From Lachnospiraceae bacterium (GTDB lineage: Bacteria > Bacillota_A > Clostridia > Lachnospirales > Lachnospiraceae), in the NCBI GenBank assembly GCA_024689605.1, contig JAILDD010000040.1:1-16046 (forward strand): a stretch of 16,046 bases of DNA, written 5' to 3'. Position numbers and translations under genes: made by a program. Below, piece by piece: positions 6,403 through 14,503 of this stretch. The first letter of the stretch is position 1; the number at the start of each line of letters is the position of its first letter. The notes beneath the pieces were generated by a model. It was not told the DNA's origin and did not search any database. It was given only the letters and a program-made list of their open reading frames with translations.

Positions 6403-9400
6403 TTAACCGTTATTCCGCTCACGCTTTTTCTTAAGAAGAGCGGACGTATCCAGTGTATCATTCTCAGGCTCAGCCTTTTTCTTTGAAGCCTTGCCCTTCT
6501 GTGCTTTACCTCCTGCAGGCATCGGCTGAGTTCCAGGTGCCCCGGGTCCGGGCATCTGTCCCGGTGCTGCATTAAACTGCGCATTCGCAGGCTGTCCTGC
6601 CATTCCCGGTGCCGCATTTTCTGCTTCCGCAGCACCTTCCGGAAGTCCCTCCGGCTGCAGGCTCTGCTTTTTGCCAGCCAGCTTAAAGCTCCGCCTTGCA
6701 GGCTCCCAGCCGAATCTCCTGCCCGCGATATCTGCTAAAAACAGTATCATTGCAAGAATGATAAAGAAATTCGTAAGGTCTATGCTTCCTGCAGTGCTGA
6801 CCTCAAGCTTTTTCCAGATATTATCTTCCGGCGTCAGGTAAAAACCGTAAGTCTCCACAAAGGTCCTGAAATTCTTGTCCGTGATATCAAACCTGTACTC
6901 ATCACTGTACTGAACAACGCTCGCCGTGGTGAAAGCACCCTGTATGGTACCGTCATCACTTCTTCGGACGTTGATATTATACAGCCCTTTCTGGGTAGAA
7001 TCTATAACTGCTCTGTAAACCCCAGGCTCTGATGCGGTAAAGTTCACATCCCCGGTTTCACCGTCCGGGCTGGTATAAATAGCAGTAATCTCCGTTCCGT
7101 CGGAGTATTCATCCGTGTAGTACTCAAGCACAGTCTGCTCGCCTGCCTGCTTTACATCCACGCGGTCCTCCCCTACTCCGCCGGTTCCCGTGACATAATC
7201 TATCATCCTGCGCCAGAGTTCAGCATAGTCATCATTTCCCGAGTATGCAGCGGTCCATCCGCCGTCAACACTGGTATTCCATGCAATGGTCTTTCCAAGG
7301 CCGTACTGCCATGCAGTAAGCACGGGATCGCCTTCATCGCTTATTACTAACTGCTGGGCCCCGGTCTTAGGTGAGCCTGCCACATATCCAAGAATGTTAA
7401 ACCAGCCGTTTTCAAACAGACCGTTGGTTATGTCGCTGGATGCAACGGAAAGTGAGTAATCACCGTTCTTGACATATGTATTTCCACCCATGAATACTTC
7501 CTGTGAGAAAATCCTGGGCAAATCCGTATTGCCGTCAGCATAGTAGTATCTTCCGCCGCACTGCTTAGCCAGATCTGCCATAAGCGCAGTATCGGAATAC
7601 TGTCCAACGGCTACAGTAGAAAGAGTAACATTGTCTGCATTTATCTTGCTGATTACCGATGAGAAGTTATCCGTCTCACCCATACCGTCCGTAAGCAAAA
7701 TGATATGCTTTACCTGGGCATCGCTGTGCTTGATCTCAGCCCTTGCTTCCTCAAGAGCAGGCATTATCACCGTGCCGCCTCCGCTGGGTATGGAATCGAT
7801 ATCATCCTTTATGCCCTGTTTGTCTGAAGCATCGGATATGGGATGATACCATTTGAAATAATCATCAAAGGCAAGGACTCCCACATCATCCGTATCACGC
7901 ATATTGTCCACTGCACGCTTGGAAGCTTCCAAAGCCATATCAAGGATAGTGAACCCGTTTCCTGCATAATCATCCATGGAACCGGAATGGTCTATTACCA
8001 TTACGATGGCAGTCTTTGGGACTTCTACCACACTTCTCAGCTCCATATTGACAGGCAGAACCTTTTCCACCACCGTGTCATTATATCCGCCAAGCATGAA
8101 GCTGTCCTCGCCGCCGGTCATAATAACACCGCGGCCGTAATCCTTTACGTAGGTCTCAAGATTATCCAGGAAACCTTCCGGAAGCTCACCGTAATAAGCA
8201 TTCTCTATTATCACAGCACGATATACCAGAAGGTCATTCAGCGTCTCCGGCGCATTAGAAGCTTTCTTTATCTCAGCATTGACATTTATTGCTGAAAGCA
8301 GTGCCTCAAAAGGTGCATAGTTTTCGCCGTTGCCTCTGAGCACCAGGATCTTCGGTGCATTCGTAACCTCTGAATATGCATCATAAACATCATTCTCGGC
8401 ACAGGTATCACCCTCAGCCTCCACCTCTACAGTGAACTGTTCCAAAGAATCACCTGTGACCGTTTCCTCAAAGATAAATTCATTATGGCCGCTGCGCAGA
8501 TGTACTGACTCCTGGGTCACTACATTTTCACCGGACATTATCTTTATGATGGCATCTGTTTCATAATTACTCTCCAGTGCCACTGTCATATAATACTTGT
8601 CCCCGGGATGAAGCTCATCCGGCATATCCACGGATTCTATATAGCAGTCGTCGCCGGACTCTGAGCCAAGTACGTATGCCTCAAGACTTATCTCCCCTGA
8701 CCGGATCATGGATGCGGTATTCTCTATATCTCCGGCGGTCTGTTTTCCGTCTGTGAGTACCACTATCCTTCCCGCTGAATCCGCAGGTATAAGGGATATC
8801 GCCCTCTGAAGGGCTTTTTCAAAGTTAGTAGCAGTATCATCCGCAGAGGAATTAAGTCCCATGAACATATCCCTGTCTGTGACGAACTGATCCACCACAG
8901 CATCTCTTCCGAAACCGACTATGGCATATTTATTGTTGGCCGGCATATCCTTCAGCGCATCATCTATGAAATCCTCAAAGGCTTCCATATTTTCCTCATC
9001 GCTGACGGAATAGTCCACAACAAACACGGTGGTTACATCCTTTGCCTTCTTGGGCAGCCTTATGCCCAGCATGGAAAGGATCACAAGAACCATTATCACT
9101 ATCCTGAGAATAAGGTAAAACTTTCTCCGGTAGTTCATCTTCTTTACATAGAGTATCCACTCTACTATAAGAAGTATGAGTGCTATTGCAAGAAGTATCC
9201 AGCACAGGCTCTTCTTTGCCTTTGCAGCGCTCTGAGTGCCTGAATAAATAAGATTCTCCGAAGTGACCTTTCCGTCCCTTCCAAGAGCAGGGGATGCCAC
9301 TACATAGTATTCGTTCTTGAGGCCCGCAGTCACATAGAAGACACCCGCTTTCTCAAGCTTGCCCACAGGGATTCCGGATATCTGGACATATTCGGGAAGA

Positions 9401-10905
9401 GGATTAAGCACAATGCTGTCACCTGTTTCATAGGTATTCTTTGCAAGCATTCCCATGTCGGAAAGATAGCTTACTGACTCTGCTATGAACACCGGGAACT
9501 GAGCCTGCAGGGCAAAATCACTTTCCCTTATATCAAAACCGATCACCACCTCACGGTGTCCCTGGTTTATACCATAGTAGCCCACACATTTGTCTTCCAC
9601 TTCCATGAAGCTTTCTGCCCACTCCGGCACATCATAGTAGAAGACTTCATTGGCACCTATATTAAAATCTCCCAGCCCTTCCGTAAGCTCGCATTCTTTT
9701 ACTTTTATGGTCACATGTGAAAGAGTACCCGCAGCATTCCCCGGCATGAATTCCATTGAATTGGTCGTATTCTGTGCCCTGACCATTCCTGCGTCATAAA
9801 TAACCAGTGAAGACGGACTTGCCTCCAGTGCATTATCCGATACGGCACGGACCATGTCATTTCCGGTCACTGCAAAGAAAGCCCTCTCAATAAAGGTATT
9901 TCCACCGCCCACCAGCATGCCGTTTACTTCGCCGCTCTCGTGTGTCAGCGCATATGCCGCATTATCCTGAGATAAGGAATCCCTGTCATGGGATGCCACA
10001 ACAGAACCTGCCGACACGCTGGACTTATCAAACTGTATTGAGGAAATCTCTGCCCTGTAATAATCCCCCCCTGCGGGAACATTTTCAAAAAGCACAGATC
10101 CGCTCTTTCCTGCATCGGTATGGGCACTCTTAAGCTCTATCAGGTTGCCGCTGACATCATAAAGGGAAATATCCATGGTAGCCGCAACATCACTGTAATC
10201 CGTAAATCTTACGGATACCTGCTGTTTGCCGTCCTTTTCTCCTGCAAAGACATAATCAAGGGAAACATTGGAAACCGCTTCACCCGTATCAATAACATCC
10301 GCCTTCAGTATCTCCGCATAGGCGCTCAGAGCATCGCAGCCGTAACCGTCAGTAAGGATCAGGGTATGGTCTGCATCTATAGTGGAAAGCAGACTGTACA
10401 GGTCTGAAGCATCCCCCTCCGTATCATCAGCCTCTATGCTGTTTATGGTCTGTCTGAGCCTGTTTCTGTCCTGGGAATTTGAAATAAGTATCTTTACGGA
10501 ATCCGAAGCAGAAATAACAGTGATCTCCCCGCCCCCCGCCACGTAGTCAAGGGCCTGGGCCTTTGCCTCGTCCAGCCTTGTTTTGCCGTCAGCATTAAGA
10601 TGCTGCATGCTGAAAGAATTATCAATAACTATGACAGTACTTCCCCCTGTCAGAGAATCCGTCATCACAAAAGGCGCCATAAGTGCAAGGATCAGAAGGA
10701 ACATCACAAGTATCTGAAGGTACATCAGTATCTCGTGGATGAATTTTTCAAAAAAAGTTTTTGACTGCTGGTTTTTGAAGATATGCTTCCAGAGAAGATT
10801 TGAAGAAATCTCCACATCCTTCCCCTTGGGCTTAAGCAGATAAAGAATTACTATTACAGGTATGGCACCTATAAAAATAAGCGGCCATAAACTAGAAAAT
10901 GACAT
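6403..10905 (-). CDS. Giant membrane protein with three VWA domains (BatA-like plus VWA/GATase-like fusion)
   Basis: A 1500-residue protein that looks like two normally separate proteins joined. Residues 1-588 resemble BatA-type proteins: two N-terminal membrane helices (about 7-24 and 58-80), a VWA domain with metal-site motif DNSFS (95-99) and TDG (185-187), a beta-rich region and a helix (566-586). Residues 590-1500 start with another helix (598-615). They carry a second VWA (DYSVS 631-635, LTDG 717-720), a glutamine-amidotransferase-like segment (about 850-955) and a third VWA (DHSGS 972-976, GGT 1043-1045, LTDG 1071-1074). A final helix (1378-1396) leads to a Pro/Ala/Gly-rich tail ending in many Lys and Arg. 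All three metal sites look intact. VWA domains bind proteins through Mg2+. GGAGGAG lies before the ATG. The partner DUF58 gene is 74 bases upstream. The exact role is unknown. Confidence 0.85.
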   Translation of the reverse strand: MSFSSLWPLIFIGAIPVIVILYLLKPKGKDVEISSNLLWKHIFKNQQSKTFFEKFIHEILMYLQILVMFLLILALMAPFVMTDSLTGGSTVIVIDNSFSMQHLNADGKTRLDEAKAQALDYVAGGGEITVISASDSVKILISNSQDRNRLRQTINSIEADDTEGDASDLYSLLSTIDADHTLILTDGYGCDALSAYAEILKADVIDTGEAVSNVSLDYVFAGEKDGKQQVSVRFTDYSDVAATMDISLYDVSGNLIELKSAHTDAGKSGSVLFENVPAGGDYYRAEISSIQFDKSSVSAGSVVASHDRDSLSQDNAAYALTHESGEVNGMLVGGGNTFIERAFFAVTGNDMVRAVSDNALEASPSSLVIYDAGMVRAQNTTNSMEFMPGNAAGTLSHVTIKVKECELTEGLGDFNIGANEVFYYDVPEWAESFMEVEDKCVGYYGINQGHREVVIGFDIRESDFALQAQFPVFIAESVSYLSDMGMLAKNTYETGDSIVLNPLPEYVQISGIPVGKLEKAGVFYVTAGLKNEYYVVASPALGRDGKVTSENLIYSGTQSAAKAKKSLCWILLAIALILLIVEWILYVKKMNYRRKFYLILRIVIMVLVILSMLGIRLPKKAKDVTTVFVVDYSVSDEENMEAFEDFIDDALKDMPANNKYAIVGFGRDAVVDQFVTDRDMFMGLNSSADDTATNFEKALQRAISLIPADSAGRIVVLTDGKQTAGDIENTASMIRSGEISLEAYVLGSESGDDCYIESVDMPDELHPGDKYYMTVALESNYETDAIIKIMSGENVVTQESVHLRSGHNEFIFEETVTGDSLEQFTVEVEAEGDTCAENDVYDAYSEVTNAPKILVLRGNGENYAPFEALLSAINVNAEIKKASNAPETLNDLLVYRAVIIENAYYGELPEGFLDNLETYVKDYGRGVIMTGGEDSFMLGGYNDTVVEKVLPVNMELRSVVEVPKTAIVMVIDHSGSMDDYAGNGFTILDMALEASKRAVDNMRDTDDVGVLAFDDYFKWYHPISDASDKQGIKDDIDSIPSGGGTVIMPALEEARAEIKHSDAQVKHIILLTDGMGETDNFSSVISKINADNVTLSTVAVGQYSDTALMADLAKQCGGRYYYADGNTDLPRIFSQEVFMGGNTYVKNGDYSLSVASSDITNGLFENGWFNILGYVAGSPKTGAQQLVISDEGDPVLTAWQYGLGKTIAWNTSVDGGWTAAYSGNDDYAELWRRMIDYVTGTGGVGEDRVDVKQAGEQTVLEYYTDEYSDGTEITAIYTSPDGETGDVNFTASEPGVYRAVIDSTQKGLYNINVRRSDDGTIQGAFTTASVVQYSDEYRFDITDKNFRTFVETYGFYLTPEDNIWKKLEVSTAGSIDLTNFFIILAMILFLADIAGRRFGWEPARRSFKLAGKKQSLQPEGLPEGAAEAENAAPGMAGQPANAQFNAAPGQMPGPGAPGTQPMPAGGKAQKGKASKKKAEPENDTLDTSALLKKKRERNNG

Positions 10906-10932
10906 TTTTCTCCTCCATCACTATCATGCCCG

Positions 10933-10949
10933 GGATGCAGCCCGCATCC
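10933..10949 (-). other. Hairpin between the DUF58 and triple-VWA genes
   Basis: GGATGC and GCATCC arms with a 5-base loop sit in the 74-base gap, upstream of the VWA gene's ribosome site. There is no U-tract. It could be an mRNA processing or stability element. Only the inverted repeat supports it. Confidence 0.25.
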
Positions 10950-10979
10950 ACAGACATCCTCCCTCATAACAGACCACGA

Positions 10980-11879
10980 TCACCACTCATACAAGTCTTT
11001 CAATTCATTAAAAATTATACGGTCAAAACTTGTCCCCGTGTTACAGAGATGGTAGCTTGCACCATTCTTCTTGCAAAGGGACTTAAGATTCCCCGTAAAA
11101 GCCTTAAGCCCGGAATTATACCTGCCAATGCTTTCAGAATCCATTGTCACCCTGAGCTTCGAATCATTATCCTCCGAATCTATCAGGTTGCATGTCCCCT
11201 CAAGGGTAATATCAGTTTCTTCCTTCGCAAGCACATGCAGCAGTACTACCGACTGTTTGCGGAATTTCAGATACCTTATCATCTTAACTAACGGCAATTC
11301 CGAAGGCGGTATCTTGTCATCCAGATGTATGAAATCCTCCGACATGAAATCCGAAATAACTATGGTAAGGCCGGCCTGCATCTTATCCAGACTCTTTACT
11401 GCTCCAAAAAGGTCCGCAGGTTCCGATCCGGTGGTACTCTCCAAAAATCTCTCCAGATTCCTGTAGCCTGCTTTTCCGCCTGATGCATAAAACCTCCTGG
11501 CCGGATTGGCAGCATCCAATACCATGACCCTGTCCTGGTTCAAAAGCGCAATATAGGAAAGTGCAGCTGTAAGCTCGCTTGCCAGCTCCGATTTTTTCTT
11601 TTCCCCATATTCCATTGAACGGCTGAAATCCAGGATAAAGGTTATGGTGCTCTCCTTTTCCTCCATGAATTCCTTGATATACAACCTGTCCAGCCTGGCA
11701 TATGCATTCCAGTCGATGGAACGGATATCATCACCGGGCATATACTCCCTGAAATCAGAAAACTCAGCGGAATTACCCTTCCTGCTGCTCTTCCGACCGC
11801 CCTGCATTGACGCATTGCTCTTTTTTTCTATTGCCAGTCTGAGTCTACCCAGCCTGTCATAGTACCTTCGATCAAACAT
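10980..11879 (-). CDS. DUF58 protein with VWA-like fold
   Basis: A 299-residue cytosolic DUF58 protein. The family signature is at 43-71: REYMPGDDIRSIDW followed by NAYARLDRLYIKEF. The VWA-like core begins with LDFSRS (D84, S86, S88 as DxSxS), and a second acidic segment VISDFMSED lies at 174-182. There are no membrane helices, which fits the short (about 300-residue) DUF58 class rather than the longer membrane form. DUF58 proteins are normally encoded with a MoxR AAA+ ATPase and VWA membrane proteins and are thought to bridge them; the biological output is unclear in most bacteria. Here the VWA partner follows directly, but no MoxR gene is in the window. A GGAGGGGGAGA ribosome site precedes the ATG. 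The upstream cytidylate-kinase-like gene is 45 bases away. Confidence 0.9.
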   Translation of the reverse strand: MFDRRYYDRLGRLRLAIEKKSNASMQGGRKSSRKGNSAEFSDFREYMPGDDIRSIDWNAYARLDRLYIKEFMEEKESTITFILDFSRSMEYGEKKKSELASELTAALSYIALLNQDRVMVLDAANPARRFYASGGKAGYRNLERFLESTTGSEPADLFGAVKSLDKMQAGLTIVISDFMSEDFIHLDDKIPPSELPLVKMIRYLKFRKQSVVLLHVLAKEETDITLEGTCNLIDSEDNDSKLRVTMDSESIGRYNSGLKAFTGNLKSLCKKNGASYHLCNTGTSFDRIIFNELKDLYEW

Positions 11880-11924
11880 TCTCCCCCTCCGGGCACGTGG
11901 TCATTTCCGCAATTGCAGATATGA

Positions 11925-12566
11925 TCATTTAATTACCGTTATGCCATACTTATTGGCAATATAGTCTTCTATTACTTTTGCCCCCTGCTCAATGGTGATG
12001 TCACCGGTATTGAGGCAGAGGTCATAGTTATACGGGCTCTCCCATTCACGTCCCGTATGATATTTGTAGTATGACCTTCTGTATTTATCAAATTCATTGA
12101 TATGCTTTTCTGCAGTCTTCCTGTCCATGGAAAGACGTTCCATCTCAGTCTGTATGCACTTTTCCATGGGTGCACACACGAACACCTTTACCACATGGGG
12201 AAAATCCTTCAGTATATAGTCAGCTCCCCTTCCTATGCAGACAAATGACTCTCTTTCTGCCAGTTCCTTCAGAACCTTTGCCTGGAATGCAAAAAGATTA
12301 TCATTCTTTGTGTAGTCCGGGCTCTCCGGCGGAATAACCTCACCGTTATAGACCTTCCGGGTCACTTTATAGAGAAGACTGTGCTTCATGGTCTCATCTG
12401 CCTTTGCAAAGAGTGCCTCGTTTATGCCGCTGTCTTCGCTGGCAAGCCTTAAGATCTTCTTATCGTAAAAATCTATGCCGTAATCCTCTGCAAGTTTTTC
12501 ACCTATCCAGGTAGCTCCGCTTCCGCAGGTTCTTGTAAGTGCTACGATAAATCTTTTCTCACTCAT
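11925..12566 (-). CDS. Cytidylate kinase-like family protein
   Basis: A 213-residue P-loop protein of the cytidylate kinase-like family (Cytidylate_kin2 type), common in Clostridia. Residues 7-25 hold the nucleotide loop TRTCGSGATWIGEKL, which has the GSGxxxIG pattern of this family and lacks the classical GK[ST]. The second glycine of the usual GSGG is Ala here. FYDKKILRLASEDSGI (33-48), IGRGADYIL (111-119), a lid-like segment FDKYRRSYYKYHTGREW (159-175) and YDLCLNTGDI (181-190) are family features. True CMP kinase activity is not established for this family, and whether a normal cmk exists elsewhere cannot be seen. It sits between pyrD and DUF58 with gaps of 52 and 45 bases, so a nucleotide-related role is possible. 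AAGGAGG lies eight bases before the ATG. Confidence 0.85.
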   Translation of the reverse strand: MSEKRFIVALTRTCGSGATWIGEKLAEDYGIDFYDKKILRLASEDSGINEALFAKADETMKHSLLYKVTRKVYNGEVIPPESPDYTKNDNLFAFQAKVLKELAERESFVCIGRGADYILKDFPHVVKVFVCAPMEKCIQTEMERLSMDRKTAEKHINEFDKYRRSYYKYHTGREWESPYNYDLCLNTGDITIEQGAKVIEDYIANKYGITVIK

Positions 12567-12618
12567 ACACAGGTCCTCCTTCTCTTATTGTAACCACCCA
12601 AAATCCGTTTACCGCGTT

Positions 12619-13524
12619 TTATGCATCAACCGCCCCTGTCAGTTCATTTATATCTTCCACTCCATACTTTCCCATATAAGCCTCTATCCCTTCTATCACC
12701 TTAATGGCAGTGCCGGGATCGTGGAAATTAGCGGTTCCTACAGATACAGCCGTTGCGCCTGCAAGAATGAATTCAAGCGCATCCTCAGCATTTGAAATAC
12801 CGCCCATTCCTATGACGGGAATCTTTACCGCATGTGCGGCATCATATACCATACGGACTGCCACCGGCTTTACCGCCGGTCCCGAGAATCCGCCGGTCTT
12901 ATTGGCCAGCACAAATTTTCTTTTGTTTATGTCTATCTTCATGCCGATGAGGGTATTGATAAGGGATATGCAGTCCGCTCCTCCGGCCTCCGCAGCCCTT
13001 GCCATATCAGCGATGCTGGTAACATTGGGTGAAAGCTTTATTATTACCGGCTTTTTAGCCGCACTCTTTATCGCCCTCGTAGTTTCTTCCAAAACCTTCG
13101 GATCCTGGCCGAAAGCTATCGCCCCCTGCTTTACATTCGGGCATGACAGGTTTATCTCATAAAGATCAACATCCGTACCGTTCAGCTTTTCAACGGTCTC
13201 AGTATATTCCTCTACCGTATGGCCGCAGACATTCACTATCACCCTTGTATCGTATTTACTTAAGAAGGGCAGGTCCCTTTCCATAAAAACATCCACACCG
13301 GGATTCTGCAGTCCTATGGCATTGAGCATTCCACCATAGACTTCAGTAACTCTGGGGGTCGGATTGCCTTCCCAGGGCACATTGGCAACACCTTTTGTAA
13401 CAACGGCGCCAAGGCGGTTTAAATCTGCGAATTCCGCATATTCCATCCCCGATCCGAAGGTGCCCGAGGCCGTCATTACGGGATTCTTTAATCCTATTCC
13501 TGCTATGTTAACTCTGGTATTCAT
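12619..13524 (-). CDS. pyrD: Dihydroorotate dehydrogenase, type 1B catalytic subunit
   Basis: Oxidises dihydroorotate to orotate in the cytosol, the fourth step of UMP synthesis, using FMN and passing electrons to PyrK. The 301-residue length is typical. Features include NPVMTASGTFGSG (14-26), GLQNPG (71-76), and the active-site loop INLSCPNVKQG with catalytic C128, which identifies a class 1 enzyme. PVIIKLSPN lies mid-barrel, and GMGGISNAEDALEFILAGA forms the FMN phosphate site. The adjacent pyrK gene, upstream by 40 bases, shows it is the NAD-linked B form. AGGAGA precedes the ATG. It is expected to be co-transcribed from the promoter before pyrK. Confidence 0.97.
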   Translation of the reverse strand: MNTRVNIAGIGLKNPVMTASGTFGSGMEYAEFADLNRLGAVVTKGVANVPWEGNPTPRVTEVYGGMLNAIGLQNPGVDVFMERDLPFLSKYDTRVIVNVCGHTVEEYTETVEKLNGTDVDLYEINLSCPNVKQGAIAFGQDPKVLEETTRAIKSAAKKPVIIKLSPNVTSIADMARAAEAGGADCISLINTLIGMKIDINKRKFVLANKTGGFSGPAVKPVAVRMVYDAAHAVKIPVIGMGGISNAEDALEFILAGATAVSVGTANFHDPGTAIKVIEGIEAYMGKYGVEDINELTGAVDA

Positions 13525-13564
13525 TATATTCTCCTGACCATTTTAACGGGTGCTGCCCCATTGC

Positions 13565-14344
13565 TCAGATATCAACATCCTCAGCCCTGAAAACCGGACC
13601 TTCGACACAGATACGGCTGTTCTTCACATGGGTATGGTGATCGACATTCACGGTCTTTGTGACACAGCCAAGACAGGCTCCTACGCCGCAGGCCATACGC
13701 TCCTCAAGTGAAATATAAGCTCCCATGCCTTTCTCAGCAGCATAGGCCTTTATGGCACGAAGCATAGGCATGGGTCCGCAGGCAAATATCACGTCACCTG
13801 TCACCCCCTGCTCATTAAGTGCGTCTATCACCGTCCCCTTTGTGCCAAAACTCCCGTCCATTGTCGCTATATGAGTGCTGCAGACTGCCTCAAAATCCCC
13901 CTTAAGGAACATATTGCTGTCCGCATATCCCAGCACTGCCGCACAATCTATACCATTTTCCTTAAGTACCTTACATCCGTAAAGCATGGGCGGGATTCCG
14001 ATACCCCCGCCCAGTAAAAGTACTCTCTTTCCTTTTACTGCCTCTGTATCATAGCCGTTGCCCAGCACCCCAAGGATATCTATGTCTTCACCTGCCTTAC
14101 AGGATGATATTTCCTTCGTGCCGGCTCCCCCTGCCCTGTATACCACACGAAGAATACCCGCCCCGGCGTCTGCATCACAGATGCTGATAGGACGCATAAG
14201 CAGTCTGCTCCCGTCCTTGGGATATATTCCTATAAACTGTCCCGGAACTGCTTCGGATGCCATCCCTGTTTTAATCTTTAATGACCAGATTCCCGGTGCC
14301 AGTTCCGTCTGTTCTGTTATCTGTGCGTTTTCTTTTCTTTTCAT
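13565..14344 (-). CDS. pyrK: Dihydroorotate dehydrogenase electron transfer subunit
   Basis: Carries electrons from PyrD to NAD+ through FAD and a [2Fe-2S] cluster, completing the heterotetrameric type 1B enzyme. It is 259 residues, the usual size. RPISIC (51-56) marks the FAD-binding domain. GGGIGIPPM (112-120) and FACGPMPML (187-195) mark the NAD-binding domain of the ferredoxin reductase fold. The cluster ligands are C219, C224, C227 and C246 near the C-terminus (MACGVGACLGC). GAGG lies about seven bases before the ATG. An extended -10 promoter lies 37 bases upstream, and pyrD follows 40 bases downstream. The gene is the first of the apparent pyrK-pyrD-kinase-DUF58-VWA-ugd run. Confidence 0.96.
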   Translation of the reverse strand: MKRKENAQITEQTELAPGIWSLKIKTGMASEAVPGQFIGIYPKDGSRLLMRPISICDADAGAGILRVVYRAGGAGTKEISSCKAGEDIDILGVLGNGYDTEAVKGKRVLLLGGGIGIPPMLYGCKVLKENGIDCAAVLGYADSNMFLKGDFEAVCSTHIATMDGSFGTKGTVIDALNEQGVTGDVIFACGPMPMLRAIKAYAAEKGMGAYISLEERMACGVGACLGCVTKTVNVDHHTHVKNSRICVEGPVFRAEDVDI

Positions 14345-14380
14345 TTCACAACCTCACAGCAAGCACTTCTAAACTGGTTT

Positions 14381-14389
14381 ATTATATCA
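14381..14389 (-). promoter_or_regulatory. Extended -10 promoter for the pyrK operon
   Basis: A perfect TATAAT (14381-14386) with TGA directly upstream gives TGATATAAT. The -35 region at a 17-base distance is weak (TGGTAA), as is common for extended -10 promoters. The RNA start near 14374 gives a leader of about 30 bases, too short for a classical pyr attenuator. Confidence 0.6.
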
Positions 14390-14449
14390 TATTTCCACAA
14401 CACTTACCATCTAGGCGCAGTTTACAAACAAAAATAAATATGGAACGCA

Positions 14450-14497
14450 AATAAAAACGATCACCCTGACTCCGATAGTTAAGTGATCGTTTTTATT
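14450..14497 (-). terminator. Intrinsic terminator after pyrC (possibly bidirectional)
   Basis: A perfect 15-base-pair stem (14450-14464 with 14483-14497) with T-runs inside both outer arms begins seven bases after the pyrC stop. On the minus strand the descending arm reads GTGATCGTTTTTATT. It separates pyrC from the pyrK promoter. Confidence 0.85.
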
Positions 14498-14503
14498 ACT
14501 TAA

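Noticed and set aside
9133..9160. Internal ATG (residue 590) of the triple-VWA gene as a separate gene start.
   Set aside because: The frame is continuous, and the sequence before the ATG (GTAAAGAAG) has no proper Shine-Dalgarno sequence, so I keep one CDS.
12704..13162. A 152-residue open frame on the plus strand opposite pyrD.
   Set aside because: Antisense shadow of pyrD, with no independent evidence.
14350..14363. A CTTGCTGTGAGGTT segment at the pyrK ribosome site that partly matches the PyrR RNA-binding loop (ARUCCNGNGAGGYU).
   Set aside because: The GNGAGGYU half matches, but the 5' half does not pair with it, so the required hairpin cannot form; the GAGG is explained by its role as Shine-Dalgarno sequence.
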